Shown piece by piece: positions 18,704-26,562 of a DNA stretch of 64,000 bases (positions are counted from its first letter, which is position 1; the number at the start of each line of letters is the position of its first letter). The notes below the pieces were generated by a model. The model was not told the origin of the DNA and made no database searches. It worked only from the letters and a program-made list of their open reading frames with translations. Position numbers and translations under genes: made by a program. Origin of the DNA: an uncultured Lachnospiraceae bacterium (GTDB lineage: Bacteria > Bacillota > Clostridia > Lachnospirales > Lachnospiraceae); the NCBI GenBank assembly GCA_902770965.1, contig CACXUY010000011.1:20204-84203 (forward strand), read 5' to 3'.

Positions 18704-18716
18704 TAAACGCCGGCTC
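18694..18716 (-). terminator. Intrinsic terminator of the TRAP operon
   Basis: Perfect 9-bp stem GAGCCGGCG/CGCCGGCTC with a 5-base loop, followed on the minus strand by TTTTTATC, 42 bp after the dctP stop. Confidence 0.9.
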
Positions 18717-18758
18717 AAATTGTAGAGATATCGTGAGTTCATTAACCAAAAGGGTTAA

Positions 18759-19883
18759 TTACTTCGCAAGCTCATTCTGCAGGATGGTTCCAAGACCGTC
18801 AACAGCAGTATCAATGTCAGCATACAGTTCCTTCACGCCGTCAAGATTAAGAACCTCATCATAGAAGGAATCATCATACTCAACCATCTCCATGCCGCCG
18901 GCAGCGAGCTTATCTTTGCTGTCTTTGTCAAGCTTCTCAAGCTCAGGGCGAACCTCATCGATGGACTTCTGAACAGCCTCAAGAAGTGCCTGCTGATATG
19001 CAGGATCAAGGCTATCAAACTTCTCGTTGTTCATAACGACCTGATTGAGGTACAGGATGTGGTTGGTGAAGTTAAGGTACTTCTGGACTTCCTGGAAGTT
19101 TGCGCTGGCGCAGGTATCAGCTGCGTTCTCCTGAGCGGCGATAGTACCGTTCTGCAGGGAGATATAAACCTCAGGCCATGCAAGAGGAGTGGGATTAGCG
19201 CCAAGAGCAGTCCAGAATGCCATGTGGTTCTTGTTCTCCATGGTGCGGATCTTGAGATCCTTAAAAGCAGCCAGGGTATCAAGCTTGACGTTGGAAGTGG
19301 TCAGACGGTAGGTCGCGTTCTGAAGGTATCCAAGGAGCTTGTAGTTGTGGTCAGCATACTTCTCGGAAATGGTCTTATGGAACTCAGAATCCTCGCTGTT
19401 CAGAGCCTCATCGATCTTGTCGCCATCATACTTTGCGAAGACCATGGGAAGATCAAAAACAGCAGCTTCGGGGACGAAGGAGACTGAAGGAGCAGTCTGC
19501 AGGACGATGTAGTCCAGAAGACCGTCGATCATGCCCTGCTGGATATCGTTGTCGCCGCCCATCTCAGAGTTCGGGAAGTAGGTGACCGTCATCTTGCCGC
19601 CGGTGATCTCTTCGACGTTCTTCGCAATCGCTTCGCCAAGAAGCTGTCCGGCAGAGCCTACACCTGCGGAATCAGCACCCTTGAGTTCTACGGGAGCAAG
19701 CTCAGCAAATGAAGAGGCATCAATCTCAACGTCTGCTTTGTCTTCACCGTCAGTCTTCTCGGGAGCCTTGGTCTCGGTGTTGGTGTTGGTGTTGTTGTTA
19801 GGGGTAGTGGTGGAAGTGTTTGAGCATGCGACCATGCTCATCGCCATAGCCGCTGCCATGGCAAGCGCAACAAATTTTTTCAT
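18759..19883 (-). CDS. dctP: TRAP transporter substrate-binding protein, DctP family (lipoprotein)
   Basis: This 374-residue extracytoplasmic binding protein has a lipoprotein signal (MKKFVALAMAAAMAMSMVACSN, cut before Cys20), then a Thr/Asn/Glu-rich linker to about residue 55 and a DctP domain with LKIRTMENKNHMAFWTALG, GANPTPLAWPEVYISLQNG and AQENAADTCAS. The arginine in LKIRTMENK is the position that binds the substrate carboxylate in DctP proteins, which supports an organic acid ligand. It is encoded last, after both membrane subunits, behind a hairpin that could set its expression level. The linked shikimate-dehydrogenase-like gene hints at shikimate or quinate. Confidence 0.93.
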   Translation of the reverse strand: MKKFVALAMAAAMAMSMVACSNTSTTTPNNNTNTNTETKAPEKTDGEDKADVEIDASSFAELAPVELKGADSAGVGSAGQLLGEAIAKNVEEITGGKMTVTYFPNSEMGGDNDIQQGMIDGLLDYIVLQTAPSVSFVPEAAVFDLPMVFAKYDGDKIDEALNSEDSEFHKTISEKYADHNYKLLGYLQNATYRLTTSNVKLDTLAAFKDLKIRTMENKNHMAFWTALGANPTPLAWPEVYISLQNGTIAAQENAADTCASANFQEVQKYLNFTNHILYLNQVVMNNEKFDSLDPAYQQALLEAVQKSIDEVRPELEKLDKDSKDKLAAGGMEMVEYDDSFYDEVLNLDGVKELYADIDTAVDGLGTILQNELAK

Positions 19884-19938
19884 GTCTTTTTAGTTTCCTC
19901 CTTTAGAAACACAAGAAAAATACAACGTGTTACCTTTC

Positions 19939-19985
19939 TAAAAAATTATCTAACCCGGGTTGACTGGTACGCGGTCAGCCAACCC
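19939..19985 (-). terminator. Hairpin between dctM and dctP (attenuator or partial terminator)
   Basis: A 10-bp stem with one mismatch (arms 19957-19966 and 19976-19985), followed on the minus strand by ATAATTTTTTAG. Placed inside the operon, it would lower read-through or protect a 3' end. Confidence 0.55.
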
Positions 19986-20020
19986 AGGATAAATAACAGG
20001 CTTATACGACTTTTATTCTA

Positions 20021-21322
20021 TCACGGTTTTCTAAGAAGCACAAGTGAAATCGCAGGAATATAAACGATCATGACAAGTGCCACAAGGAAGGCAATGATAA
20101 AAGGTATAGCCCTCTTAGCAACTGCCATAGGAGGTTCATCAGCAAGGTTTCCGGCGACGAACAGGTCGAGACCGAAGGGCGGTGTCGCAAGTCCGATGGA
20201 CAAGCAGCAGACAAGGACGACACCAAAGTGGATCTCATTGACTCCCAGCTGCTTGACCGCAGGCAGAAGGATAGGAGACAGGATGATGATCGCGGGACCC
20301 GTATCCATGACCATGCCAAGGATCAGGAAGATAACGACCAGCACTGTGAGAACCGAGATGCGGCTGTGGAAATTACTCACGATGAAACCTTCGATAGCCT
20401 TTGTCGCGCGGGTAAGTGAAAGCACGCGTCCAAAAGCTGTCGCGTACGCCAGAACGAAAGCAAGTCCGCCATAGGTAGCGACAGAGGTTGTAAGCAAACC
20501 CCAGACTTCCTTGATGCTGATCGAACGGTACAGCAGCAGGGAAACGAGCACCGCGTAGAAAACAGAAATCGTAGCAGCTTCAGTAGGGGTGACAAATCCG
20601 GAATATATACCGCCAAGAACGATTATAGGGCAAAGCAGGGCAGCCCAGGATTCACCGAGAAGGTGCAGGAAGCCGTTGCTGCGAAGCTCCTTCATCTTAG
20701 CGTGAATCTTTTCCTTGTCCTCACCCTTGGTGATGCAGTAGAAAACAGCGTATGCCATCATGGCGCAGCCTATCAATATGCCCGGAAGAATACCGCCCAG
20801 GAACAGGTTGCCAGTAGAAACGCCCGTCGCCAGGGAATAAAGGACGAAGGGGATCGAAGGCGGGATGATAACTCCAAGGCCGCCGGCGACAGCGATAAGA
20901 CCCGCGCTCCACTGACGGTCATAGCCTAGATCCACCAGGAAAGGAATGCACATGCCGCCGACAGCAGCGGTCGTGGCGGGTCCGGAACCAGAGATGGCTC
21001 CGTAGAAAAGGCAGGTGATAACGGCTGCGCAGGGAAGACCACCGGGAATGTTTCCGATAAAGAATGAAAAGAAGTTGAACAGCCTGCGTGAGATACCGCC
21101 CTTCGCCATGATTACGCCGCCAAGGATGAACAGCGGAACAGCCAGTATAGGAGTTGAGTCAGCTCCTGAGACCGCGAAGTTGATCAGCTGGTCAAGCGGG
21201 GCTCCCTTTCCTCCCAGGAAGAAATAAGGGAAGAACGTTCCGACTGCCATGGATATCGCGATCGGAATTGAAAGCGCTATACCGATCAAGAAAACGATAA
21301 ATACTGATAATGACGCTAACAT
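20021..21322 (-). CDS. dctM: TRAP transporter large permease DctM
   Basis: The 433-residue membrane subunit carries substrate with sodium or proton coupling. It has about 12 hydrophobic segments, the conserved ISGSGPATTAAVGG stretch, the GVIIPPSIPFVLYS block and a GLATPPFGLDLFVA block near the C-terminus. Its start codon overlaps the stop of dctQ (TAATG, one base shared), so the two membrane subunits are coupled in translation. Confidence 0.95.
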   Translation of the reverse strand: MLASLSVFIVFLIGIALSIPIAISMAVGTFFPYFFLGGKGAPLDQLINFAVSGADSTPILAVPLFILGGVIMAKGGISRRLFNFFSFFIGNIPGGLPCAAVITCLFYGAISGSGPATTAAVGGMCIPFLVDLGYDRQWSAGLIAVAGGLGVIIPPSIPFVLYSLATGVSTGNLFLGGILPGILIGCAMMAYAVFYCITKGEDKEKIHAKMKELRSNGFLHLLGESWAALLCPIIVLGGIYSGFVTPTEAATISVFYAVLVSLLLYRSISIKEVWGLLTTSVATYGGLAFVLAYATAFGRVLSLTRATKAIEGFIVSNFHSRISVLTVLVVIFLILGMVMDTGPAIIILSPILLPAVKQLGVNEIHFGVVLVCCLSIGLATPPFGLDLFVAGNLADEPPMAVAKRAIPFIIAFLVALVMIVYIPAISLVLLRKP

Positions 21323-21885
21323 TAATTATCGCCTCCTTCCGTAAGGTCTGCCTGTGCCGCGGCAGTCTCAGCTCTTGCTTCTTCCATACTCTGTTCAAGC
21401 GTGGTCTTCTCTCTCTCGTTGAAGTGCTTGATGTGAATGAGGAGCATCTGTATGGAACGAATCACACCAAGTCCGAAACCAATTACCAGGCACAGATACA
21501 CGATATACATGGGAAGCTGTAAGGCGGGTGACTTGCGCTGGCTCTTGATAGCGTTCTGGATGACCGTGAAGGACGATCTCAGAAGCAGCGCCATGACTGT
21601 AAGGATGATCGCATCGACCAAAATGTTGATGGTGTTGCGAACCTTTGTAGGGAAAAGGTCTACGAGGACATTCACGCGAAGCATGTTGCCCTTCCTGATA
21701 GTATAGGGCAGTGAAAGAAACACTGTCCAGATCCAACAGTAACGGTCAAATTCTTCCGGCCAAGGCAGGCCGCCGAAGAATGTCCTGGCAATGATCTGCA
21801 GCAGGCTGACGAACGCGATGAGTATAAGGAAGATGACAAGCAATGTCTCTTCAAAATGCTCATCAAACCACTTTACTACTTTCAT
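21322..21885 (-). CDS. dctQ: TRAP transporter small permease DctQ
   Basis: This 187-residue protein has four membrane helices (about 14-32, 49-66, 85-105 and 126-145) and the family motif FDRYCWIWTVFLSLPYTIRKG. It pairs with DctM. A charged C-terminal tail (about 150-187, rich in Glu and Ala) reaches into the cytoplasm. It follows the aroE-like gene by 89 bp. Confidence 0.92.
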   Translation of the reverse strand: MKVVKWFDEHFEETLLVIFLILIAFVSLLQIIARTFFGGLPWPEEFDRYCWIWTVFLSLPYTIRKGNMLRVNVLVDLFPTKVRNTINILVDAIILTVMALLLRSSFTVIQNAIKSQRKSPALQLPMYIVYLCLVIGFGLGVIRSIQMLLIHIKHFNEREKTTLEQSMEEARAETAAAQADLTEGGDN

Positions 21886-21974
21886 GAACTACTTCCTCCT
21901 GTTCATTGAAGAGCCTGCCTTCGGGCAGGTGTATTTAAATGCTTGATGAAACAATAAGGCTCTGTATGCGATCA

Positions 21975-22844
21975 TTATTTAGCGTTCTTCTCTTCGAGAA
22001 TCGTGAGGAGCTCCTTGCGCATGGCTTCAACCGGAGCGGACTGACCGGACCACAGCTCGACCTGCTTCGCGCCCTGATACAATGACATGCCAAGACCGTT
22101 GAGGATCCTGCCGCCGGCTGCTTCCGCATCAAGAAGGAACTGGGTCTTCTCGGGATTGTAGCAGGCGTCAAAGTAGAACTTAGAACCATCGATGAACTCC
22201 GCGGGAAGGGGATTCTGTCCGATAGTCTTGCCCATTCCTATTCCTGAAGCGTTAAGGATCGCGTCAGAATCAGCTACCTTGGTGTAATCACCGAAAGGCA
22301 CAAACTCCGCGCAGTCAGCCTTGAAGTTCTCGTTGATGTCCTTGACCAGAGACTTCGCGCTCTCCTCGAAGTAATCGGTGATATATATCTTCTTGGCTCC
22401 GTAGTAAGCAAGAACACAGGTCATGGCACGTCCCGCGCCGCCGGCACCGATATTAAAGAAAGTGGTGTTAGGAACATCAATCTTGCCTTCTTCAATCAAA
22501 GAGGTATAGAAGCCAACGCCATCGGTGTTATAACCAACAAGCTTGCCATCCGCAGTCTTAACGACCGTATTGGAAGCTCCCATCTTCTCGCAGAGAGGAT
22601 CCAGCTCGTCAAGATACTTCAGGACTTCGACCTTATTGGGTTTGGTAACCGCGAAGCCTGCGAAGTTCATGTAACGAAGGCCATTGACGATTTCTCCGAG
22701 GTGCTCATTCTCAGTCTCAGTGTAAAAATACAGCATGTTCAGCCCGGCAGCTTCGTAACCGGCATTCTGCATGCGGGCGGCAAAAGACTGTCCGAGAGGC
22801 TTCCCAAGAAGGGTTACCATTTTGGTGTTGATGTCAACTTTCAC
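21975..22844 (-). CDS. Shikimate/quinate dehydrogenase-like protein (AroE family)
   Basis: The 289-residue protein has both AroE domains. GTG at 22844 is chosen because AAAGGAGGTAATT stands directly before it; an in-frame extension upstream has no such site. The catalytic lysine is present (TKPNK, Lys71), as is the catalytic aspartate (YNTDG, Asp108), and the NAD(P) loop reads GAGGAGRA. The substrate-binding Ser-x-Ser of AroE (HSLS) is here QSFA, with the second serine replaced by Ala22, so substrate preference may differ from housekeeping AroE. It leads the TRAP genes, which suggests catabolism of imported shikimate, quinate or a relative and not aromatic amino acid synthesis. Confidence 0.85.
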   Translation of the reverse strand: MKVDINTKMVTLLGKPLGQSFAARMQNAGYEAAGLNMLYFYTETENEHLGEIVNGLRYMNFAGFAVTKPNKVEVLKYLDELDPLCEKMGASNTVVKTADGKLVGYNTDGVGFYTSLIEEGKIDVPNTTFFNIGAGGAGRAMTCVLAYYGAKKIYITDYFEESAKSLVKDINENFKADCAEFVPFGDYTKVADSDAILNASGIGMGKTIGQNPLPAEFIDGSKFYFDACYNPEKTQFLLDAEAAGGRILNGLGMSLYQGAKQVELWSGQSAPVEAMRKELLTILEEKNAK

Positions 22845-23006
22845 AACAATTACCTCCTTTAATAATGTGTGATGATTACATAAAAGTGACTGTCCAGAAA
22901 TCCTTCTCTCAATATCAACAATGACAACCCTATGCCTTACGTAGATGTCATCCTGAACACTCACACAAAAAACATAGCCCATATTGGAAGCCTTCGCGCG
23001 GCTGTC

Positions 23007-24158
23007 TCATACGGCATCCCTTCGCCAAAATAAGAGCACCGCTGCTGCCAGAATCGCTGTCGCTCCGGCAAATACCGTACAGCTGACAGTGCTTCCGAAA
23101 GACTCCATAAGACAGCCCATCATGATAGGACCTACGGTCATGCCAAGCCCGTATACAGCCTGAAATGTTCCGACCACCGTTGACCGTTCCCCGTCCGGTA
23201 CATCCCTTACACATTCCGACAGCAGAAGTGAAGCGAGGATCGCGGAACCGACCGCTGCCGCAGCCTGACCGACCAGCATCACACGGACGTCACCGGAATA
23301 TCCCAGCATCAGCATATATACAGCAAGAAGGGCATATCCTCCCGCCAAAGCCCTGTTCCTCCGTAAACGGAGAAAACCGGGCGATGATATCAATACAGCG
23401 GACAGTATCTGAACCGCTGTAAATACAGCTGTCAAAACACTGAGCATGCCTGACGACGCGCCCGCCTGCCTGGCGATATCAGATGTAAAAGAAAAAACCG
23501 TGGCATGGAGCGCCATCTGCTGCGCAGCCATGAGAAGAGACGGGATAATAACCCTTGCCGAAGTCATGGCCAGTATGACCTTCCTGATCGAAAGACGCTC
23601 CCTGCGGATCTCGACCTTTTCTACAAAGAAAGCCAGCACCAGTCCCACAAGACCTGCGGCAAAACTCACAAAAAGAGCAGCTCTATAACCAGCTGCCGCC
23701 GCTGCCGCTCCCCCGGCGGCAAAAGCAAGCAGCTTTCCGCCGTTGTTCAGGGCATTCAGTCTGGCTGAGGCATGAACACTATCCGATACAGGATAATATG
23801 TCATATATGCCACTGTCGACGCTATCCATGTAGACGACGCGACCCCTGCCAGCACCCTGCAGATAAATATCAACACAATGTTCGTGGTAATAAACAGCCC
23901 AAGGGAAGAAACTGTCGTAAAAAACAGTCCTGAGATAATCACAAACCTGTAAGCGCCTGTTACATCAGTCGCGATGCCGATGGGTATCCTCAGCATCATC
24001 TGGGTAAATCCATATGCCGCTACGATCATGCCAACCAGAGTCGCGCCTGTTCCCAAAAAACGCAGATAAGGCGTAAAATAAGGCACATGGGCATACTCAG
24101 ATGTCCAAAACAAAACTATGACTATTTCAAGAATTAATTGACTGTTTAGTTTCTTCAT
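23007..24158 (-). CDS. MFS transporter
   Basis: This 383-residue major facilitator protein has about 12 membrane helices. Typical points are the GIATDVTGAYRFVI loop between helices 2 and 3 and the symmetrical VGTFQAVYGLGMTVGPIMMG in the second half. The substrate cannot be told. The ATG at 24158 has no ribosome site and lies only about 10 bases from a good promoter -10 box, so the mRNA may be nearly leaderless. The next gene on the strand is the aroE-like gene, 162 bp away. Confidence 0.87.
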   Translation of the reverse strand: MKKLNSQLILEIVIVLFWTSEYAHVPYFTPYLRFLGTGATLVGMIVAAYGFTQMMLRIPIGIATDVTGAYRFVIISGLFFTTVSSLGLFITTNIVLIFICRVLAGVASSTWIASTVAYMTYYPVSDSVHASARLNALNNGGKLLAFAAGGAAAAAAGYRAALFVSFAAGLVGLVLAFFVEKVEIRRERLSIRKVILAMTSARVIIPSLLMAAQQMALHATVFSFTSDIARQAGASSGMLSVLTAVFTAVQILSAVLISSPGFLRLRRNRALAGGYALLAVYMLMLGYSGDVRVMLVGQAAAAVGSAILASLLLSECVRDVPDGERSTVVGTFQAVYGLGMTVGPIMMGCLMESFGSTVSCTVFAGATAILAAAVLLFWRRDAV

Positions 24159-24167
24159 TATGATTTA

Positions 24168-24197
24168 ATTTTAACATGCTACAACTCATAGTGTCAA
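24168..24197 (-). promoter_or_regulatory. Promoter of the MFS transporter gene
   Basis: On the minus strand, TTGACA (24192-24197) is followed after 18 bp by TAAAAT (24168-24173). Transcription would begin about 3 bases before the ATG. Confidence 0.65.
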
Positions 24198-24243
24198 CAG
24201 CTAGTTATTACTGACAATTGAGAAACATATATTACTTATATGT

Positions 24244-24287
24244 ACGACTTTTCACGTTGTGGCAGCACGCGCGGTGCTATATGGGTT
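24244..24287. repeat. Dispersed palindromic repeat, family A, right-half remnant A6
   Basis: Contains CACGTTGTGGCAGCACG followed by GGTGCTATATGGG, matching the right arm of the long family A hairpin. It lies just downstream of hemZ. Confidence 0.7.
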
Positions 24288-24294
24288 TTATGAG

Positions 24295-25674
24295 TTAAAA
24301 CCCGCTGAGAAGTTTAGCCTTCCTCGCGATATATTCGTCAACCGCTCCCATATAAAGCAATATGTCTTTTGCGTTGTCGCAGCGTTCTATCCTGCCGTCC
24401 GGCCACACCGCCTTTGTCACGGTACCGGCGCCCAGAGCCACGACTGTCTGCACCTCCTCCATGTTGACAATATTGTAAAGACAGAGCTTACTGTCCTTCG
24501 CATAACCCACGTTCTCCAGATTTCCTGCCATATTTTTCTGCCGGTACAGATAATATGGCTTAAGGCCGATAGAAGCTGCCGCAGCGGCGGCTGTCTTCAT
24601 CATCTCTTCAAGCTCCTTCTGTGTCCCTCCGGCGACCACAGTGCCCTCGGCTTCCATCTTCAGCCTTGACGCTCGCTTTACCGCGAGGGCATGCACGGTC
24701 AGGCTGTCCGGCGAAAGCTCTTCCAGCTTCTCTGCCGTGTTTGCGACATCAGCCGGCTTTTCCTCCGGAAGACCTATTATTATATCCATATTGATATTGT
24801 CGAAGCCCTTTTCACGCGCCAGATAGTACGCATTCACGGTGTCGTATACAGTATGCTTACGCCCTATCCTGTCGAGTGTGGCCTGGCTCATCGTCTGAGG
24901 GTTGACTGATATGCGGTTCACAGGGTATTTTCTTAATACATCAAGCTTTTCAGCATCTATGCTGTCAGGACGTCCCGCCTCAACGGTGAATTCCTGTCCT
25001 CTTCCCAGATCAAACCGTGAGCACAGGCGGTCAAGCAGCTGATCCAGCAGGTCAGACGATAACGCTGTTGGCGTTCCGCCTCCAATATAGATAGTATCGG
25101 GAGGTGAAGTGAATCTGCGGCATGTCCAATCTATCTCCTTATACAGACTGTCAAGGTAGTCTTCCATCCTCCCATACCATGCGGCTGCCGGGTAAGAGGT
25201 AAAGGAACAGTACAGGCATCTGGTCGGGCAAAAGGGAATTCCCACATAGAGGCTGTAGCCCGAGTTCAGGTTGAGACCTTTCAGCGCGGCTCTTTCCCTA
25301 AGGGCAATATCAACTGATAGTTCTGTCTTCTCAGGACTCACATAATAGTCACGTGAAAATACTTCGGCAGCCTGCTCTGGAGAATACCCTGCTTTAATGA
25401 GATCAGAGACGATGCGTACCGGCCTTATGCCTGTGAGCGTCCCCCACGGCAGAGTCCTTCCCGTCATCTCCGACAGCTGATCATACACACGTCTCTTAAA
25501 TATATTTTTTCTATGATTTTTCTCTCCCTCAAAAGGGATATCAGGGAGGATTATAGTCTGATCGACATCATTTCCAGAAGGGTTCATCACGAACTCTTCG
25601 CCCGGAAAAAAGGACATCAGCAAGCCTCTTGCGTCATACTCGAACTCTCCTCCCGGCAGCACAAAACCAATCAT
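24295..25674 (-). CDS. hemZ: Coproporphyrinogen dehydrogenase HemZ-like radical SAM protein
   Basis: The 459-residue radical SAM enzyme of the HemN/HemZ family oxidatively decarboxylates coproporphyrinogen III in anaerobic haem synthesis. The iron-sulfur cluster motif is CPTRCLYC (Cys149, Cys153, Cys156), followed by IYIGGGTPTAL. The long N-terminal region before the radical SAM core (about 140 residues, with TGIRPVRIVSDL) is the mark of HemZ. No other haem genes are nearby, and in Lachnospiraceae this family may have another role, so the exact reaction is less certain than the family. Start context is GAGGAGACCGAATG. Confidence 0.88.
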   Translation of the reverse strand: MIGFVLPGGEFEYDARGLLMSFFPGEEFVMNPSGNDVDQTIILPDIPFEGEKNHRKNIFKRRVYDQLSEMTGRTLPWGTLTGIRPVRIVSDLIKAGYSPEQAAEVFSRDYYVSPEKTELSVDIALRERAALKGLNLNSGYSLYVGIPFCPTRCLYCSFTSYPAAAWYGRMEDYLDSLYKEIDWTCRRFTSPPDTIYIGGGTPTALSSDLLDQLLDRLCSRFDLGRGQEFTVEAGRPDSIDAEKLDVLRKYPVNRISVNPQTMSQATLDRIGRKHTVYDTVNAYYLAREKGFDNINMDIIIGLPEEKPADVANTAEKLEELSPDSLTVHALAVKRASRLKMEAEGTVVAGGTQKELEEMMKTAAAAAASIGLKPYYLYRQKNMAGNLENVGYAKDSKLCLYNIVNMEEVQTVVALGAGTVTKAVWPDGRIERCDNAKDILLYMGAVDEYIARKAKLLSGF

Positions 25675-25693
25675 TCGGTCTCCTCGTCAAACT

Positions 25694-25763
25694 GTTGCAG
25701 CTATTCAGCGCCACATACTCGGGATGCCGCGCATCCCTCGTTGTGGATCTGAATAATTACAAC
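25694..25763. repeat. Dispersed palindromic repeat, family B, compact copy B5
   Basis: The ends are inverted copies (GTTGCAGCTATTCAG and CTGAATAATTACAAC). The middle is a hairpin CGGGATGCCGCGCATCCC. It lies between hemZ and the MBL gene and is the clearest minimal unit of the family. Confidence 0.8.
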
Positions 25764-25772
25764 CTGTTATGG

Positions 25773-26411
25773 TCACGGCATCGAGAGAGGATTATACCGC
25801 CTCTCATAGCCTATGGTCGTTCGATCCATGTGACCCGGAAATACATCCGTTTCTTCAGGCAGCCTTGTCAGCAGCATCTGAACGGAAGCGATGATCTCAT
25901 CTTCGCTGCCTGTCGGAAGATCCGTCCTGCCATAAGAATCTTTGAAAAGGGTATCGCCGGAGAAAAGCACCCCTTCTTCATACATATAATAGCAGCAGCT
26001 CCCGCAGGTGTGACCGGGTGTGTGGATGACCCTGATATGGAATCCGGCAAGCTCGATCTCCTGTCCGTCGCTGAGCCATTCATCGGCATTAAGAGTGGTG
26101 GGCGTCGCCCAGTTGGCAGAACGGTTGCGGTACTTATCTGTGAGGATCTTCTCCTCGTCTTTGTAGGCATAGATCTTCACGCCCGTCGCTTTCCGAATAG
26201 CATCCGCCGCCATGATATGGTCAAAATGACCATGCGTCAAAAGAACGGCGCATATGCGGTAATCGCGCAGCTTCGCCTGTTCGAGGAGATAGTCGGCTTC
26301 ATCTGCCGGGTCTATTATAATTGTCTCCCTGGTAGTTTTATTTATCACGAAATAAACGTTAGTGCCTATGCTTCCCAGCACGCGGTATGAAAGCTCAAGA
26401 TTATCTCTCAT
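25773..26411 (-). CDS. MBL-fold metallo-hydrolase (glyoxalase II-like)
   Basis: The 212-residue protein has the metallo-beta-lactamase metal site HGHFDH (His60, His62, Asp64, His65), then HTPGHTCGSCCYY and FSGDTLFKDSYGRTDLP, ending in GHMDRTTIGYER. It most resembles the GloB/YcbL group of small thioester hydrolases. It lies between relA and hemZ on the same strand; the substrate is unknown. Confidence 0.9.
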   Translation of the reverse strand: MRDNLELSYRVLGSIGTNVYFVINKTTRETIIIDPADEADYLLEQAKLRDYRICAVLLTHGHFDHIMAADAIRKATGVKIYAYKDEEKILTDKYRNRSANWATPTTLNADEWLSDGQEIELAGFHIRVIHTPGHTCGSCCYYMYEEGVLFSGDTLFKDSYGRTDLPTGSEDEIIASVQMLLTRLPEETDVFPGHMDRTTIGYERRYNPLSMP

Positions 26412-26459
26412 TTACGCTCCCTTTCTTTGGTGATCTGTTCGAAAAACTCTCATATGGCC

Positions 26460-26562
26460 CTGTTGATGCCAGCCTTTTGACCTCAGCCTTTCGCTATCGA
26501 CCGTCTAACCTCGGCCTTTTGGCATCAGCCTTTTAAGCTCTGCCTTTTGACCTCAGCCTTTT
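26460..26562. repeat. Degenerate short tandem repeat at the relA 3' end
   Basis: GCCTTTTGACCTCAG-like units recur about five times (for example 26472, 26533 and 26552), spaced irregularly at 10-25 bp. The last unit overlaps the relA stop codon, so the array seems to have grown from the end of the gene. Confidence 0.6.
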
